Source: Nitrospira_D sp019636945
GTDB lineage: Bacteria; Nitrospirota; Nitrospiria; Nitrospirales; Nitrospiraceae
Reading direction: 5' to 3'
NCBI RefSeq assembly: GCF_047338595.1
Contig: NZ_JBLFBO010000013.1
Location: forward strand, 1-64,000
Length of the DNA: 64,000 bases
The translations under genes and the position numbers were made by a program. Each line of letters begins with the position of its first letter. The first letter of the stretch is position 1. Under the pieces are notes generated by a model, which was not told where the DNA came from, searched no databases, and worked only from the letters and a program-made list of their open reading frames with translations. This document shows, piece after piece, positions 43,913 through 52,078 of this stretch.

Positions 43913-44099
43913 CAGGATGCTCAAAATGGCTGTCCAGCAAGGCCGCAGCGAATGAAGGGACGAGGAGGTACATACCAAGCTTCGCTTGACCCGCTCGCTT
44001 CGATCACATGCGAGCGGATAGGTTTTTTGCCATCGTCTTTCGTACGTTGAGCCTCTGAGTGATGCGAGAACGCCGCTGGCGGACTTTTTCAGCATCCTG
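43913..44099 (-). repeat. MITE-like repeat, copy 1 (inverted)
   Basis: About 187 bp. Ends read CAGGATGCTCAAAATGGC and GGACTTTTTCAGCATCCTG, near-inverted repeats. Its reverse complement matches copy 2 (47418-47606), with a central block of about 75 bases that looks identical by eye. Its right edge supplies the stop codon of the GlxA-type gene (44089). Confidence 0.85.
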
Positions 44100-45099
44100 T
44101 TCGTTGGAACCGTTGTCGATACGCTTGTGGTGTGATGCCTTTGTGTCGTTGGAAGGCCCGCCGCAACTGTTCATGCCCGGTAAAGCCACAAGCCTGTGCG
44201 GTCATATCGAGGGATGTACCCGTGGTTTCCAAGAGGCGCACAGCATGTTCCAGGCGAAGCTTCTCCAAGTAGAGTGCCGGTGTGTCGCCAGTTTCGGTGA
44301 CGAAGACCCGCGCAAAGGTCCGGGGGCTCATGCCGGCTTGTGACGCCATCTCCTCAACCGTCAGTGATTCATGATGATGGTCGGCCAGCCAACTCAAGAG
44401 GCCAGCTAACCGTTGGCCCTCGACGGCCTGGGCTTGGAGTTGTGTGCTGAATTGGGATTGCCCGCCGGGCCGTTTCAGAAACAGGACCAGCATACGCGCG
44501 ACAGCCAGTGCCACATCACGTCCGAGATCTTCCTCCACGAGTGCTAGGGCCAGGTCCATACCGGCGGTGATGCCGGCTGAGGTGTAGACGTGGTCATCTT
44601 TGACGTAAATCGCGTCTGACTCGACAGTGATCGATTGATATTCTTGGGCCAGCCGTGCGACTTCCCTCCAATGGGTCGTGGCGCGGCGGTTCTTCAGCAA
44701 GCCGGCTTCTGCGAGCAGGAAAGCGCCGGTACAGATCGAGCCGATCCGTCTGGTGCGGCGCGCCATGGTCCGGAGCCAGGTCAGGAGTTTTTGATCGCGC
44801 TGGAGCGCCGTCATGTCAGGCCCACCGCAGATCAGTAATGTGTCGACCGTGTTATGAAAGTTACGCCACGAGGCATCTGCGATCAGGCTCAGTCCAGAAG
44901 ATGAGCGAACTGGCCCAGGTTGATCAGCGAGAAGCACGATGCGATAGGGCGGCACTGCCTTGTCCTGTGCGAGGTAGGTCGGCAGAGAAAAGACCTCGTA
45001 GGGGCCGGTGATATCGAGCGCCGCGACACCATCAAAGCTCAGGAGTGCAATAGTGCGTGTGCTCTGCGTTGCCTTTTTGTTCCGTTTCATGAACCGCAT
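44089..45099 (-). CDS. GlxA-family AraC-type transcriptional regulator
   Basis: 336 residues. N-terminal DJ-1/PfpI domain (TIALLSFDGVAALDITGPYE; nucleophile region GSICTGAFLLAEAGLLKNRR) and C-terminal AraC/XylS DNA-binding domain: MASQAGMSPRTFARVFVTET and LDMTAQACGFTGHEQLRRAF are the two helix-turn-helices. It likely senses a small metabolite and activates neighbouring genes. The adjacent isonitrile-hydratase-like gene on the same strand is the obvious candidate target. The last codon and stop lie inside the MITE-like repeat, so the C-terminal tail (QRTGC) may differ from the ancestral one. Confidence 0.88.
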   Translation of the reverse strand: MRFMKRNKKATQSTRTIALLSFDGVAALDITGPYEVFSLPTYLAQDKAVPPYRIVLLADQPGPVRSSSGLSLIADASWRNFHNTVDTLLICGGPDMTALQRDQKLLTWLRTMARRTRRIGSICTGAFLLAEAGLLKNRRATTHWREVARLAQEYQSITVESDAIYVKDDHVYTSAGITAGMDLALALVEEDLGRDVALAVARMLVLFLKRPGGQSQFSTQLQAQAVEGQRLAGLLSWLADHHHESLTVEEMASQAGMSPRTFARVFVTETGDTPALYLEKLRLEHAVRLLETTGTSLDMTAQACGFTGHEQLRRAFQRHKGITPQAYRQRFQRTGC

Positions 45100-45257
45100 C
45101 TTTCCATGAATCTACGAATGGCACAATGACAAAGATACTGCAAAAACTGCCAGCGAGCTCGTTGCTGCCAGCGTGCCGAGGTTGAAAGAGCATGGCGCGG
45201 CCGCTGGATTGTGATGATGAGCAACTGGTTGGGACGACTGACTGAACGAAGGTTCGG

Positions 45258-45599
45258 TTATCCGGGGCGTCTCTCAACGGATCGGAGCTCGACCGTTTGC
45301 ACCGTGGCAAAGAGGCTAGATACGATCTGTTGTTCAATGAAGGCGAGAAACTCCTCGACCTTTTTCTGTGAATCGACGATTTCGACGGTGATGGGGAGAT
45401 CTTCGGCCAGTCGCTCGATCTTGAAGGTGTGGATCACGCGGGTGTGGGGGCCGAATCCCATGAGTCCTCGGTAGACGGTGGCGCCGGCCAGTTGCCTGGA
45501 ATGAGCCTGTGCAATGATCCATTCATAGAGGGGGCGTCCGGCGTGTTTGTCTCCTTCTCCGATGTAGATTCTCAGTAGGCAACCCTGTTCAACGCGCAT
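45258..45599 (-). CDS. DUF190-family protein
   Basis: 113 residues. GCLLRIYIGEGDKHAGRPLY, EWIIAQAHSRQLAGATVYRG, GFGPHTRVIHTFKIERLAED and LPITVEIVDSQKKVEEFL are the DUF190 signature, a PII-like trimeric fold. Members are usually encoded next to FluC fluoride channels, as here (three bases between the two genes), and may bind nucleotides or regulate the channel. Stop and start of the two genes nearly touch, so they are co-translated. Confidence 0.9.
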   Translation of the reverse strand: MRVEQGCLLRIYIGEGDKHAGRPLYEWIIAQAHSRQLAGATVYRGLMGFGPHTRVIHTFKIERLAEDLPITVEIVDSQKKVEEFLAFIEQQIVSSLFATVQTVELRSVERRPG

Positions 45600-45602
45600 C
45601 GT

Positions 45603-45986
45603 TTATTTCCAGACTAGATAGGCGGTGGAGTAGCCAAGCCAGACTGCACCAAGGCCGAGCACTGTATGGCCGATGATATTTCCAAAAGCCAACCACAACT
45701 CTCCATCACGCAGCAAGTTCATCGTTTCGTTGCCGAATGCTGAGAAGGTCGTGAAGCCGCCTAGTATTCCGACGATCAGAAAAGATCTCGCCTCCGCCGG
45801 AATGACGCCTCGATGATCGGCAAGCTCGGCGAGGAAGCCAACCAGCATACAGCCCATCAGATTGACGGCCAAGGTGCCGAATGGAAATTGAATACTCTTA
45901 CTGAGTTGTTGCGCATAGCCACTCACAAGGTACCGCAAGATGGACCCGATGAACCCACCGGTGCCGATGAGAAAAAGTGTGCGCAG
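45603..45986 (-). CDS. crcB: Fluoride ion channel FluC/CrcB
   Basis: Dual-topology fluoride exporter with four membrane helices: FGTLAVNLMGCMLVGFLAEL, FLIVGILGGFTTFSAFGNET (the FTTFS filter) and GNIIGHTVLGLGAVWLGYS. The conserved N-terminal GTGGFIGSILRYLVSG reads in frame upstream of the TTG at 45938, but no ATG, GTG or TTG precedes it before a stop; CTG at 45986 with GAGAGAG eight bases upstream gives 127 residues, the family norm. So either a rare CTG start or a base error. A fluoride riboswitch was looked for upstream and not seen. Confidence 0.86.
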   Translation of the reverse strand: MRTLFLIGTGGFIGSILRYLVSGYAQQLSKSIQFPFGTLAVNLMGCMLVGFLAELADHRGVIPAEARSFLIVGILGGFTTFSAFGNETMNLLRDGELWLAFGNIIGHTVLGLGAVWLGYSTAYLVWK

Positions 45987-46145
45987 AGTGTGACTCTCTC
46001 AAAAATGTGAGCGTGATTGCCACGTCATTGTACCCAAGTCATCTGGTTGAGTCACGCCATCAGGCATCGTTCTGTCGTATTAGAGATGGTCGAAGGTGAA
46101 GGTCTCGTAGTACAATCCTGACCCAAACCTTGGGAACGAAAGCGC

Positions 46146-47420
46146 ATGATCGAGATCTATACTGATGGCGCCTGCAGCGGGAACCCTGGTCCTGGAGGCT
46201 GGGGTGTCCTGGTGCGTGATGGGAACGTTGAAACGGAATTCTCTGGTGGGGAGTTAGCGACGACGAACAACCGGATGGAGCTCCTCGCGGTCATTGAGGC
46301 GTTGCAGTCGTTTCCTCAGTCAGTGCAGGCGCGGGTCTACACCGATTCGCAGTATGTGCAAAAAGGCATTAGCGAATGGATCCATAGCTGGAAACAACGA
46401 GGGTGGAAGACTGCCGGGAAAGATCCGGTGAAGAATGAGGATTTGTGGCGACGGCTCGATGCATTGGCGGCGAGCCATACGATCGAATGGCATTGGGTCA
46501 GAGGGCATAATGGGCATCCGGAGAACGAACGGGTCGATGCGCTAGCTCGAGCTGGCCTTGAGCAGGCACGCCGAGGTGGGAAACCAGCCAATCGGCCGGC
46601 GCTGGTCCCTGTTGAATCGCCCCGTTCATCAGCCAAGACGAAGCCGATCGTCGAGATCCAGCATGCGACGGTCTATCGAGGAGAGACCTGCGTCCTCTCA
46701 GATTTCTCGTTTGCCCTGCATGAAGGTGAGCATGCGGCCATCCTGGGTCCGAACGGCGCAGGAAAATCCACGTTGCTCAAGTTGCTCTCAGGCGAAGTCC
46801 ATGCCATGCCGAAGGACGAGACCAGGTGGGCGCTCTTTGGTGAGGAGCGGTGGAATGTGTGGGATGTGCGAAAACAAATCGGTATCGTGTCGCACGATCT
46901 TCAGCGGGATTACTTGATCTGTGCCGAGGGGTTGAACGTCATCTTGTCCGGCTTCTATGCCAGCAACGACACCTATGCCTATCAAGAGTTCAGCAAGTCA
47001 CAAATGACGAGAGCCTATGAGGTGATGCAAGAGCTGGGCGTGATGGACTTGTCTGGGCGTCGCTTCGGCCATATGTCCACCGGTGAGCAGCGGCGGTTTC
47101 TCTTGGGGCGAGCCTTGGTGCATGATCCCCCGGTCTTGGTGTTTGATGAGCCAACCAGCGGTCTTGATCTCAAGGCCTGCTTCCAATATCTGGATCTGTT
47201 GCGCGCTCAGATGGCCAAGGGCAAAACCGTGCTGCTGGTCACGCATCACCTGCATGAAATCCCACCGGAGATCGATCGCGTGATTTTCCTCAAGGCGGGC
47301 AATATCGTGGCTGATGGTTCCAAGTCAACCTTGCTCACGAGCGATCAGATCAGCGGACTCTTTGACAGCAAGATTTCTCTTGTACAAGCCAATGGCTGGT
47401 ATCAGGCCTTGCCGGGGTAG
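46146..47420 (+). CDS. Fusion: ribonuclease HI (N) + ABC-type ATPase (C)
   Basis: 424 residues. Residues 1-145 are a complete RNase HI: IEIYTDGACSGNPGPGGWGV with Asp7, NNRMELL with Glu45, YTDSQYV with Asp67, His120 and Asp130 in RGHNGHPENERVDALAR, so all catalytic residues are present. After a short linker (145-165) comes a full ABC nucleotide-binding domain: Walker A GPNGAGKST (200-208), signature MSTGEQRR (309-316), Walker B VLVFDEP (329-335) and H-loop LVTHH. The ABC half resembles ModF/YlmA-type ATPases with no membrane partner. RNase HI removes RNA of RNA-DNA hybrids; what the ATPase adds is unknown. The stop lies at the edge of a MITE-like repeat. Confidence 0.9.
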   Translation: MIEIYTDGACSGNPGPGGWGVLVRDGNVETEFSGGELATTNNRMELLAVIEALQSFPQSVQARVYTDSQYVQKGISEWIHSWKQRGWKTAGKDPVKNEDLWRRLDALAASHTIEWHWVRGHNGHPENERVDALARAGLEQARRGGKPANRPALVPVESPRSSAKTKPIVEIQHATVYRGETCVLSDFSFALHEGEHAAILGPNGAGKSTLLKLLSGEVHAMPKDETRWALFGEERWNVWDVRKQIGIVSHDLQRDYLICAEGLNVILSGFYASNDTYAYQEFSKSQMTRAYEVMQELGVMDLSGRRFGHMSTGEQRRFLLGRALVHDPPVLVFDEPTSGLDLKACFQYLDLLRAQMAKGKTVLLVTHHLHEIPPEIDRVIFLKAGNIVADGSKSTLLTSDQISGLFDSKISLVQANGWYQALPG

Positions 47421-47606
47421 GATATTGAAAATGCCCTCCAACTTCGTTCTCACGTCACTCAAGGCCTCAACGTACGAAAAACGATGGCAAAAAACCTATC
47501 CGCTCGCATGTGATCGAAGCGAGCGGGTCAAGCGAAGCTTGGTATGTACCTCCTCGCCCCTTCATTTGCTGCGGCCTCGCTGGAAGGTCATTTTGAACAT
47601 CCTGTG
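47418..47606 (+). repeat. MITE-like repeat, copy 2
   Basis: About 189 bp from AGGATATTGAAAATG to TTTTGAACATCCTG. Terminal inverted repeats are imperfect. The inside matches copy 1 in inverse orientation, including ACCTATCCGCTCGCATGTGA and TCAAGCGAAGCTTGGTATGT. It overlaps the TAG stop of the RNase HI-ABC gene. Confidence 0.85.
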
Positions 47607-47783
47607 GGAGATGGGAGGCGCTTTGTGCTCGTCCAGGTCTTTGAGATTTGGAGACTAGGTTAGGTCTCCCATGGTCTGCTTAGATGGATCTTTACCATTT
47701 CCTGTCGCAGTAGTCTCGCTTCTTTTTGACGAAATCCCGTTTGAACGATAGGCTTCAAATGTTGCTCATTTCAGCAGTCAGGC

Positions 47784-48674
47784 ATGTGTCAATCCCACTC
47801 ACAAGCCATCCGTCGACAAATTCAGGTTACGTCCTTTGTTCTTCTACACCTCTGCGTTATCGCCTCGTTCGGTTTCAGCTCCGTATGGGCTGAGACCTGG
47901 GTCTGTTCAATGCCGGGGCGAGCGGATCTGTATACGGACCGCGAATACCCAGGCTGTCGGCAACTCGGTGAGGCCAAGACCTATTCACCATTGGAAATAT
48001 CACCAACGCCTCGCCAACAGTCTGTGACTCCTGTGCCATCCGTGCCTCATGCCAGTCTTTCATACAGTCCACCACAGCCATCCCATAGAAAGCCTGTGCC
48101 GTTTTCAGACGTCACGCTGTCCTTGCCGTTGTTGAGTGTCGGGCAAGACAAGGTTGGTTCCATTACCGGTTCATGGAGGGGACTCGTGGCGCAACTCACG
48201 GTCGGGTACAAAGCCGATGGACGAGGGCCGGAGATTCTCGGTGATTCGAACTTGATGCTCGGATCCGCCCTTTCCTTTCAGACTGCGGTTGCCGTGGCCA
48301 CGGAGGCGGTGGGCTATGATCCTCGATATCTCACGGTGCGTATCTTGGTCCCCACGCGATTGGATGGGTCCAGTGCCGGCGGGATTTTTGCCGTGGGTGT
48401 CGCGGCAGCCCTGCTCGGCGATTCGATCCGCCCGGACATCTGTATGTCGGGGACAATCGAATTGGACGAAGAAATCCAAGCTGTGGGGCGACTCGTCGAC
48501 AAGATGAATGGCTGCCGAGAACTGAGAAAGACCACGATGATTGTGCCTGATGCTTTGGATAACAGTCACCTGAGTTTCTCCGGCGCAGAGCGATCGATTC
48601 AGGTCATCGAAGTGCATACCCTGGCTGAAGCCTACAGTGCTGCCACCGGGCAAGCGTTGCGCCAGGTTCCGTAG
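47784..48674 (+). CDS. Exported Lon-type (S16) peptidase domain protein
   Basis: 296 residues. An N-terminal signal sequence (VLLHLCVIASFGFSSVWA) is followed by a Cys-containing stretch (WVCSMPGRADLYTDREYPGC), a Pro/Ser-rich linker, then a Lon proteolytic domain (about 110-290). LDGSSAGGIFAVG carries the nucleophile at Ser197, and GRLVDKMNGC the general base Lys240; the 43-residue spacing equals that of Ser679/Lys722 in E. coli Lon. CMSGTIELDEEIQAVG matches the Lon MTGEI-LxG-V-PIGG block. There is no AAA+ module, so it cannot unfold substrates by itself. Periplasmic or surface processing of peptides is inferred. Confidence 0.82.
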   Translation: MCQSHSQAIRRQIQVTSFVLLHLCVIASFGFSSVWAETWVCSMPGRADLYTDREYPGCRQLGEAKTYSPLEISPTPRQQSVTPVPSVPHASLSYSPPQPSHRKPVPFSDVTLSLPLLSVGQDKVGSITGSWRGLVAQLTVGYKADGRGPEILGDSNLMLGSALSFQTAVAVATEAVGYDPRYLTVRILVPTRLDGSSAGGIFAVGVAAALLGDSIRPDICMSGTIELDEEIQAVGRLVDKMNGCRELRKTTMIVPDALDNSHLSFSGAERSIQVIEVHTLAEAYSAATGQALRQVP

Positions 48675-48732
48675 GACCGAAGGATTTCACCATGCTTAAG
48701 ATCCACGTCTTGTACGAAGAGGAGGTCCCGTG

Positions 48733-49098
48733 ATGAACAGCATCCTACGCTTGATAGAGTTGGCGACGATCAGCTTGCTGTGCCTCGTATCTGTCACCTG
48801 GGCAGCGGATCCGGTCACGATCAGTTCCTTACAGGCCTATCCCGAAGCGTACAAGATGAAAGTCGTGCAAGTGACGGGGATGGTCAGTGGGTATGAGATG
48901 CATCATTTTATTGGAACCAGCTCGAAGTTGGAGAAGTGCGTCCAGAGTTTTCTGGTTGATGATGGCAGTGGAGCGATTGAGGCGAGCTACGCGGCACTCT
49001 GTCAGATGGGACCGGTTCTTCTCAAAGACGGCGATCAGGTTACGGTCGAAGGGCACTATTTAGGGACGTTGGATGTGAAATCGGTGAAGAAGAACTGA
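48733..49098 (+). CDS. Exported small protein with OB-fold-like pattern
   Basis: About 121 residues from ATG 48733, seven bases after GGAGG. A signal peptide (IELATISLLCLVSVTWA) precedes a mature domain with the pattern TISSLQAYPEAYKMKVVQVT, GMVSGYE...SFLVDDGSGAIEASY and LLKDGDQVTVEGHYLG, which is the rhythm of periplasmic OB-fold proteins (tRNA_anti-like/Slp-like). Two cysteines in the mature part may pair. Function unknown; it follows the S16 peptidase by 55 bases on the same strand and may be co-expressed. Confidence 0.75.
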   Translation: MNSILRLIELATISLLCLVSVTWAADPVTISSLQAYPEAYKMKVVQVTGMVSGYEMHHFIGTSSKLEKCVQSFLVDDGSGAIEASYAALCQMGPVLLKDGDQVTVEGHYLGTLDVKSVKKN

Positions 49099-49133
49099 AA
49101 AAGTCTGCGTGCTGTGAAGAGGTGAGTGTGTCA

Positions 49134-49580
49134 CTATTTATTTCGAAATCCGAAAAGCGCGCCGGCCACACCGGCGCCGGCAGAGGGGAGGTAGCCGACC
49201 GCTACTTCTTTGAGGCTCTGGGCTTGGCCTCGCGCCCAATCGAGCGTGCGATTCACATCGCTCTGAATCAGGTTCCACTCCAGGTGGATCCAGCCGGTCG
49301 TTTTGAGGATGGCCACGAGCGCCGCCAAGGAGAGGGTGATCAACAGCGCAATTTTGAGCGTTTTCCGAAAGGCCCACCCGACCAAGAACCCGCCGATGAA
49401 GCTGGCGCCACCGCGGGCGAGCGCCGGCGACATCATATCGCTAAGCCAGGCACCGACTCCGGCGACGGTTGTGGCACTTGCGGCCATAAACGATTTGGCT
49501 GCCCATGGTGGGTCGGACAGCAGAGGGCCGAGTGTTTTCGCCAGAAAGCTGCTTTTTGCCGCGGGAGCTGGATTGCTCAT
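49134..49580 (-). CDS. FUN14-family membrane protein
   Basis: 148 residues from ATG 49580, which overlaps the stop of the metallopeptidase gene (ATGA); a longer frame upstream is not needed. Two to three membrane helices with the FUN14 signature GGASFIGGFLVGWAFRKTLK and IALLITLSLAALVAILKTTG, then a final glycine-rich helix (GYLPSAGAGVAGALFGFRNK). Prokaryotic FUN14 proteins are of unknown function. Coupled translation with a zinc metallopeptidase suggests a shared envelope role. Confidence 0.82.
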   Translation of the reverse strand: MSNPAPAAKSSFLAKTLGPLLSDPPWAAKSFMAASATTVAGVGAWLSDMMSPALARGGASFIGGFLVGWAFRKTLKIALLITLSLAALVAILKTTGWIHLEWNLIQSDVNRTLDWARGQAQSLKEVAVGYLPSAGAGVAGALFGFRNK

Positions 49581-50449
49581 AGACGAGTGTTCCCAAAGGT
49601 GTTGCAAACTGCTGGGTCGCCGGACTCCAGGCCTCTCTTGAGCCAGGTCATCCGCTGTTCGGACGAACCGTGAGTCCAACTTTCCGGTTGAACGTGCCCT
49701 CGCGATTTTTTTTGTAGCCGGTCATCGCCAATCGCTGCTGCGGCGCGGAGCCCCTCTTCGAAATCTCCGGGCTCGATCAAGTTCCTCCCACGTCTGGCAT
49801 GGTAGCCCCACACACCGGCATAACAATCGGCCTGGAGTTCCATACGAACCGACAGCGCATTGCCTTCTGCTTCAGAGGCCCGCTGCTGAAGGCGGTGTAC
49901 TTTTTCCGCAACGCCGAGCACGTTTTGTACATGGTGGCCGACTTCGTGTGCGATGACATAGGCCTGGGCGAAGTCACCCGCTGCGCCCAGTTGATATTCC
50001 ATCTGATTAAAGAAGGCAAGATCGAGATAGACCCGACGGTCGCCGGGACAGTAGAACGGACCGACTGCCGAGGAGGTGGTGCCGCAGGCGGACTGCACTG
50101 CGCCGCTAAAGAGCACCATCCGTGGGTCTTCATATCGTGAACCAAGGAGTTCCCGCCAGGTTGTTTCCGTGTCGGCGAGGACGACGGATGCAAACCGGCC
50201 GAGTTGATCTTTTGGCGCTCCGACCGCCCCTGGCTGCGATGGGGCCGAGGGTGTGATCGACTCGGTCACGCTTTGGACGCCCGTCAGGAGATTCAGGACG
50301 GTCAGTGGATTCATGCCGGTGAAATAACTGACGGCCAGAGCCAGCACGATCGTGCCGATCCCCAACCCGCCTCGTCCTCCGATGCGGGCAGGCCCCATCC
50401 CGCGGCGATCTTCAATATTGTCGCTTTCGCGTTGGTCGTCGATCCGCAT
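49577..50449 (-). CDS. Neutral zinc metallopeptidase, YpfJ family
   Basis: 290 residues from ATG 50449 with GAGGAGGG just upstream. Single N-terminal membrane helix (GLGIGTIVLALAVSYFTGM) after a basic RRGMGPARIGGRGG region; the catalytic domain has FAQAYVIAHEVGHHVQNVLG with the HExxH zinc site and a later ELQADCYAGVWGYH that supplies the third ligand. FYCPGDRRVYLDLAFF is a family block. The substrate is unknown in the family. The region just 5' of the ribosome site is a MITE-like repeat, so its promoter may lie within or beyond that repeat. Confidence 0.9.
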   Translation of the reverse strand: MRIDDQRESDNIEDRRGMGPARIGGRGGLGIGTIVLALAVSYFTGMNPLTVLNLLTGVQSVTESITPSAPSQPGAVGAPKDQLGRFASVVLADTETTWRELLGSRYEDPRMVLFSGAVQSACGTTSSAVGPFYCPGDRRVYLDLAFFNQMEYQLGAAGDFAQAYVIAHEVGHHVQNVLGVAEKVHRLQQRASEAEGNALSVRMELQADCYAGVWGYHARRGRNLIEPGDFEEGLRAAAAIGDDRLQKKSRGHVQPESWTHGSSEQRMTWLKRGLESGDPAVCNTFGNTRL

Positions 50450-50463
50450 GAGCGCCCTCCTCG

Positions 50464-50590
50464 AGCAGGATGTTGAAAAAGACCGCCAGCGTCGTTCTCG
50501 CATCGCTCAAGGCTTCAACGTACCAACCGCGTACGCCTCAGCCTTTCGCTCGCTGCGGCCTTGCTGGACAGCCTTTTTGACCATCCTGCT
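50464..50590 (+). repeat. MITE-like repeat, copy 3 (short form)
   Basis: 127 bp from AGCAGGATGTTGAAAAAG to CTTTTTGACCATCCTGCT, well-matched terminal inverted repeats. It keeps the left and right arms of copies 1 and 2 but lacks their central block of about 75 bases. It abuts the ribosome site of the YpfJ-type gene. Confidence 0.85.
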
Positions 50591-50664
50591 GGCTCTTATG
50601 GCTTGACCAGAGGATTCCCTTTGTCACATTGTGTGACGGCTAGCAAGGGTTTCCCTGCAGTCTG

Positions 50665-51321
50665 TCAATCTGAGTCCTTTTCCATCGTTTGGATGAACTT
50701 GTCGGCTTCGGCAATGGAACGGTTCATATCTTTCACCAGTTGATCAACCTGCGCATCGACTTTTACGAGCTCACCTTTGATGGCGGAGAGTGCCCGCGCA
50801 TTCAGATTGTGTTTCAGGTAGAGGACCTGATCGCGCAGCGGTTTGAGGACCGGTTCGATTCGTTGCTCCGCCCGCTTCATGGCACCCAGCATCTCTCGAT
50901 AGCGGCTCTTGGTCTGGGTGAGTTTGGCCTGGCTCTTCCGGCGGAGGTCGGCGCTGGAGTATTGTCCGAGTTCCGTTTCCCATTCGGAAAAGAGGGCATC
51001 GGCTACGCTCTCGACGTCGGAGATTTTCTTTCGGACCGCTTCGGCACTGTCCTCGCTGTTCTCAAGTTCACCATTGAGCTTCTTGTAGGTGGCTTCGAGG
51101 TCGCCACCTTCATAGGCGACGACTTTGCCGAACTGCTCGAGTGTGGTCTGAATTTCTTGCTTGGCGTCTTCTTGTGCATCCCGCGCTGATTTGACACGAG
51201 TGCTCAGGATATCTCGTTTGGCATAGCCCATCTTCTCCATGGTGGCCATATAGGCCTTATCGCAGGAGGAGAGGCTCAACGGCAGAACTGACACGATAGC
51301 AGCTAGGAGGAACCGTAACAT
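50665..51321 (-). CDS. DUF2959-family lipoprotein
   Basis: 218 residues from ATG 51321 (GGGAGAGAGG upstream). A lipobox LSSC follows the hydrophobic segment LLAAIVSVLPLS, so it is lipid-anchored. The mature protein is a long alpha-helical coiled coil rich in Lys, Glu and Gln: MGYAKRDILSTRVKSARDAQ, TQTKSRYREMLGAMKRAEQR, LRDQVLYLKHNLNARALSAI, as in DUF2959 proteins of unknown function. Its envelope location fits the Slp-like lipoprotein encoded divergently at 51480. Confidence 0.85.
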   Translation of the reverse strand: MLRFLLAAIVSVLPLSLSSCDKAYMATMEKMGYAKRDILSTRVKSARDAQEDAKQEIQTTLEQFGKVVAYEGGDLEATYKKLNGELENSEDSAEAVRKKISDVESVADALFSEWETELGQYSSADLRRKSQAKLTQTKSRYREMLGAMKRAEQRIEPVLKPLRDQVLYLKHNLNARALSAIKGELVKVDAQVDQLVKDMNRSIAEADKFIQTMEKDSD

Positions 51322-51479
51322 CTTCACCTCTCTCCCTTGGGATGTGCATCAACGATGCGCGTCTGTCTGAACGCTCAGGCTCGACACTGCATCATAACTG
51401 AAGAACGTATCGAGAGAAAACCCCTAATCGCGGACAATGACACGTAGAAACGGCATCAGCTTCACGCTATAGTGGGCCT

Positions 51480-52034
51480 ATGGGGCTTGCCTCTTTCAGG
51501 TTGTGGTGGGTAGCGGCGTTCATTTTGGCCGCAGCCTGTTCTTCTCAGCGGGTGGTCCCAGAGTCGCTCGAACCTCTCGTCGACCGAACCGTCACATTCC
51601 CAGAAATACTGAGTGCGCCAGAGTCCTACCAGGGAAAGGTCGTGGTGCTCGGCGGAGTGGTCCTCAAGGCAAAGCGATTGAAAGACGGTACACAGATCGA
51701 GCTTCTGCAATTGCCGCTCGATAAACGCGAAAGACCAATTCTCAACCGCCAACAATCACAGGGGCGATTTCTGGCAATTCGACAAGACTTTCTGGATCCT
51801 GCGACGATTGTTGAGGGATCAGCCATGACCATTGTCGGAGACGTGTCCGGAGCCAAGACCGACTATCTCGATGACGTGGAATATCAGTATCCGGTTGTGA
51901 CGATAAAGCACATCCATCCATGGCCGGCTCCGTCGTATGGCAACATGCAACCACGGCCTAGATTCTCGATTGGGCTTGGAGGCGGGACAGGAGTCGGCGT
52001 TGGTGGAGGTGGGGGATTCGCCATTGGATTTTGA
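51480..52034 (+). CDS. Slp-family outer-membrane lipoprotein
   Basis: 184 residues. Lipobox LAAAC (around residue 20) after a hydrophobic stretch. The mature domain (VTFPEILSAPESYQGKVVVL, GGVVLKAKRLKDGTQIELLQ, QGRFLAIRQDFLDPATIVEG, MTIVGDVSGAK) matches Slp, a starvation- and stationary-phase-induced outer-membrane lipoprotein. The C-terminal 35 residues are a glycine-rich tail (GLGGGTGVGVGGGGGFAIGF). The promoter region is shared with the DUF2959 gene, about 160 bp between the starts. Confidence 0.87.
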   Translation: MGLASFRLWWVAAFILAAACSSQRVVPESLEPLVDRTVTFPEILSAPESYQGKVVVLGGVVLKAKRLKDGTQIELLQLPLDKRERPILNRQQSQGRFLAIRQDFLDPATIVEGSAMTIVGDVSGAKTDYLDDVEYQYPVVTIKHIHPWPAPSYGNMQPRPRFSIGLGGGTGVGVGGGGGFAIGF

Positions 52035-52078
52035 ATGAAGTGAGAACGCTGCGGGGTGGCTTTTGCGGTCTCCTCAGG

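Noticed and set aside
45987..46145. Fluoride riboswitch upstream of crcB/DUF190
   Set aside because: The region between the divergent genes does not show the conserved riboswitch core that I could recognise.
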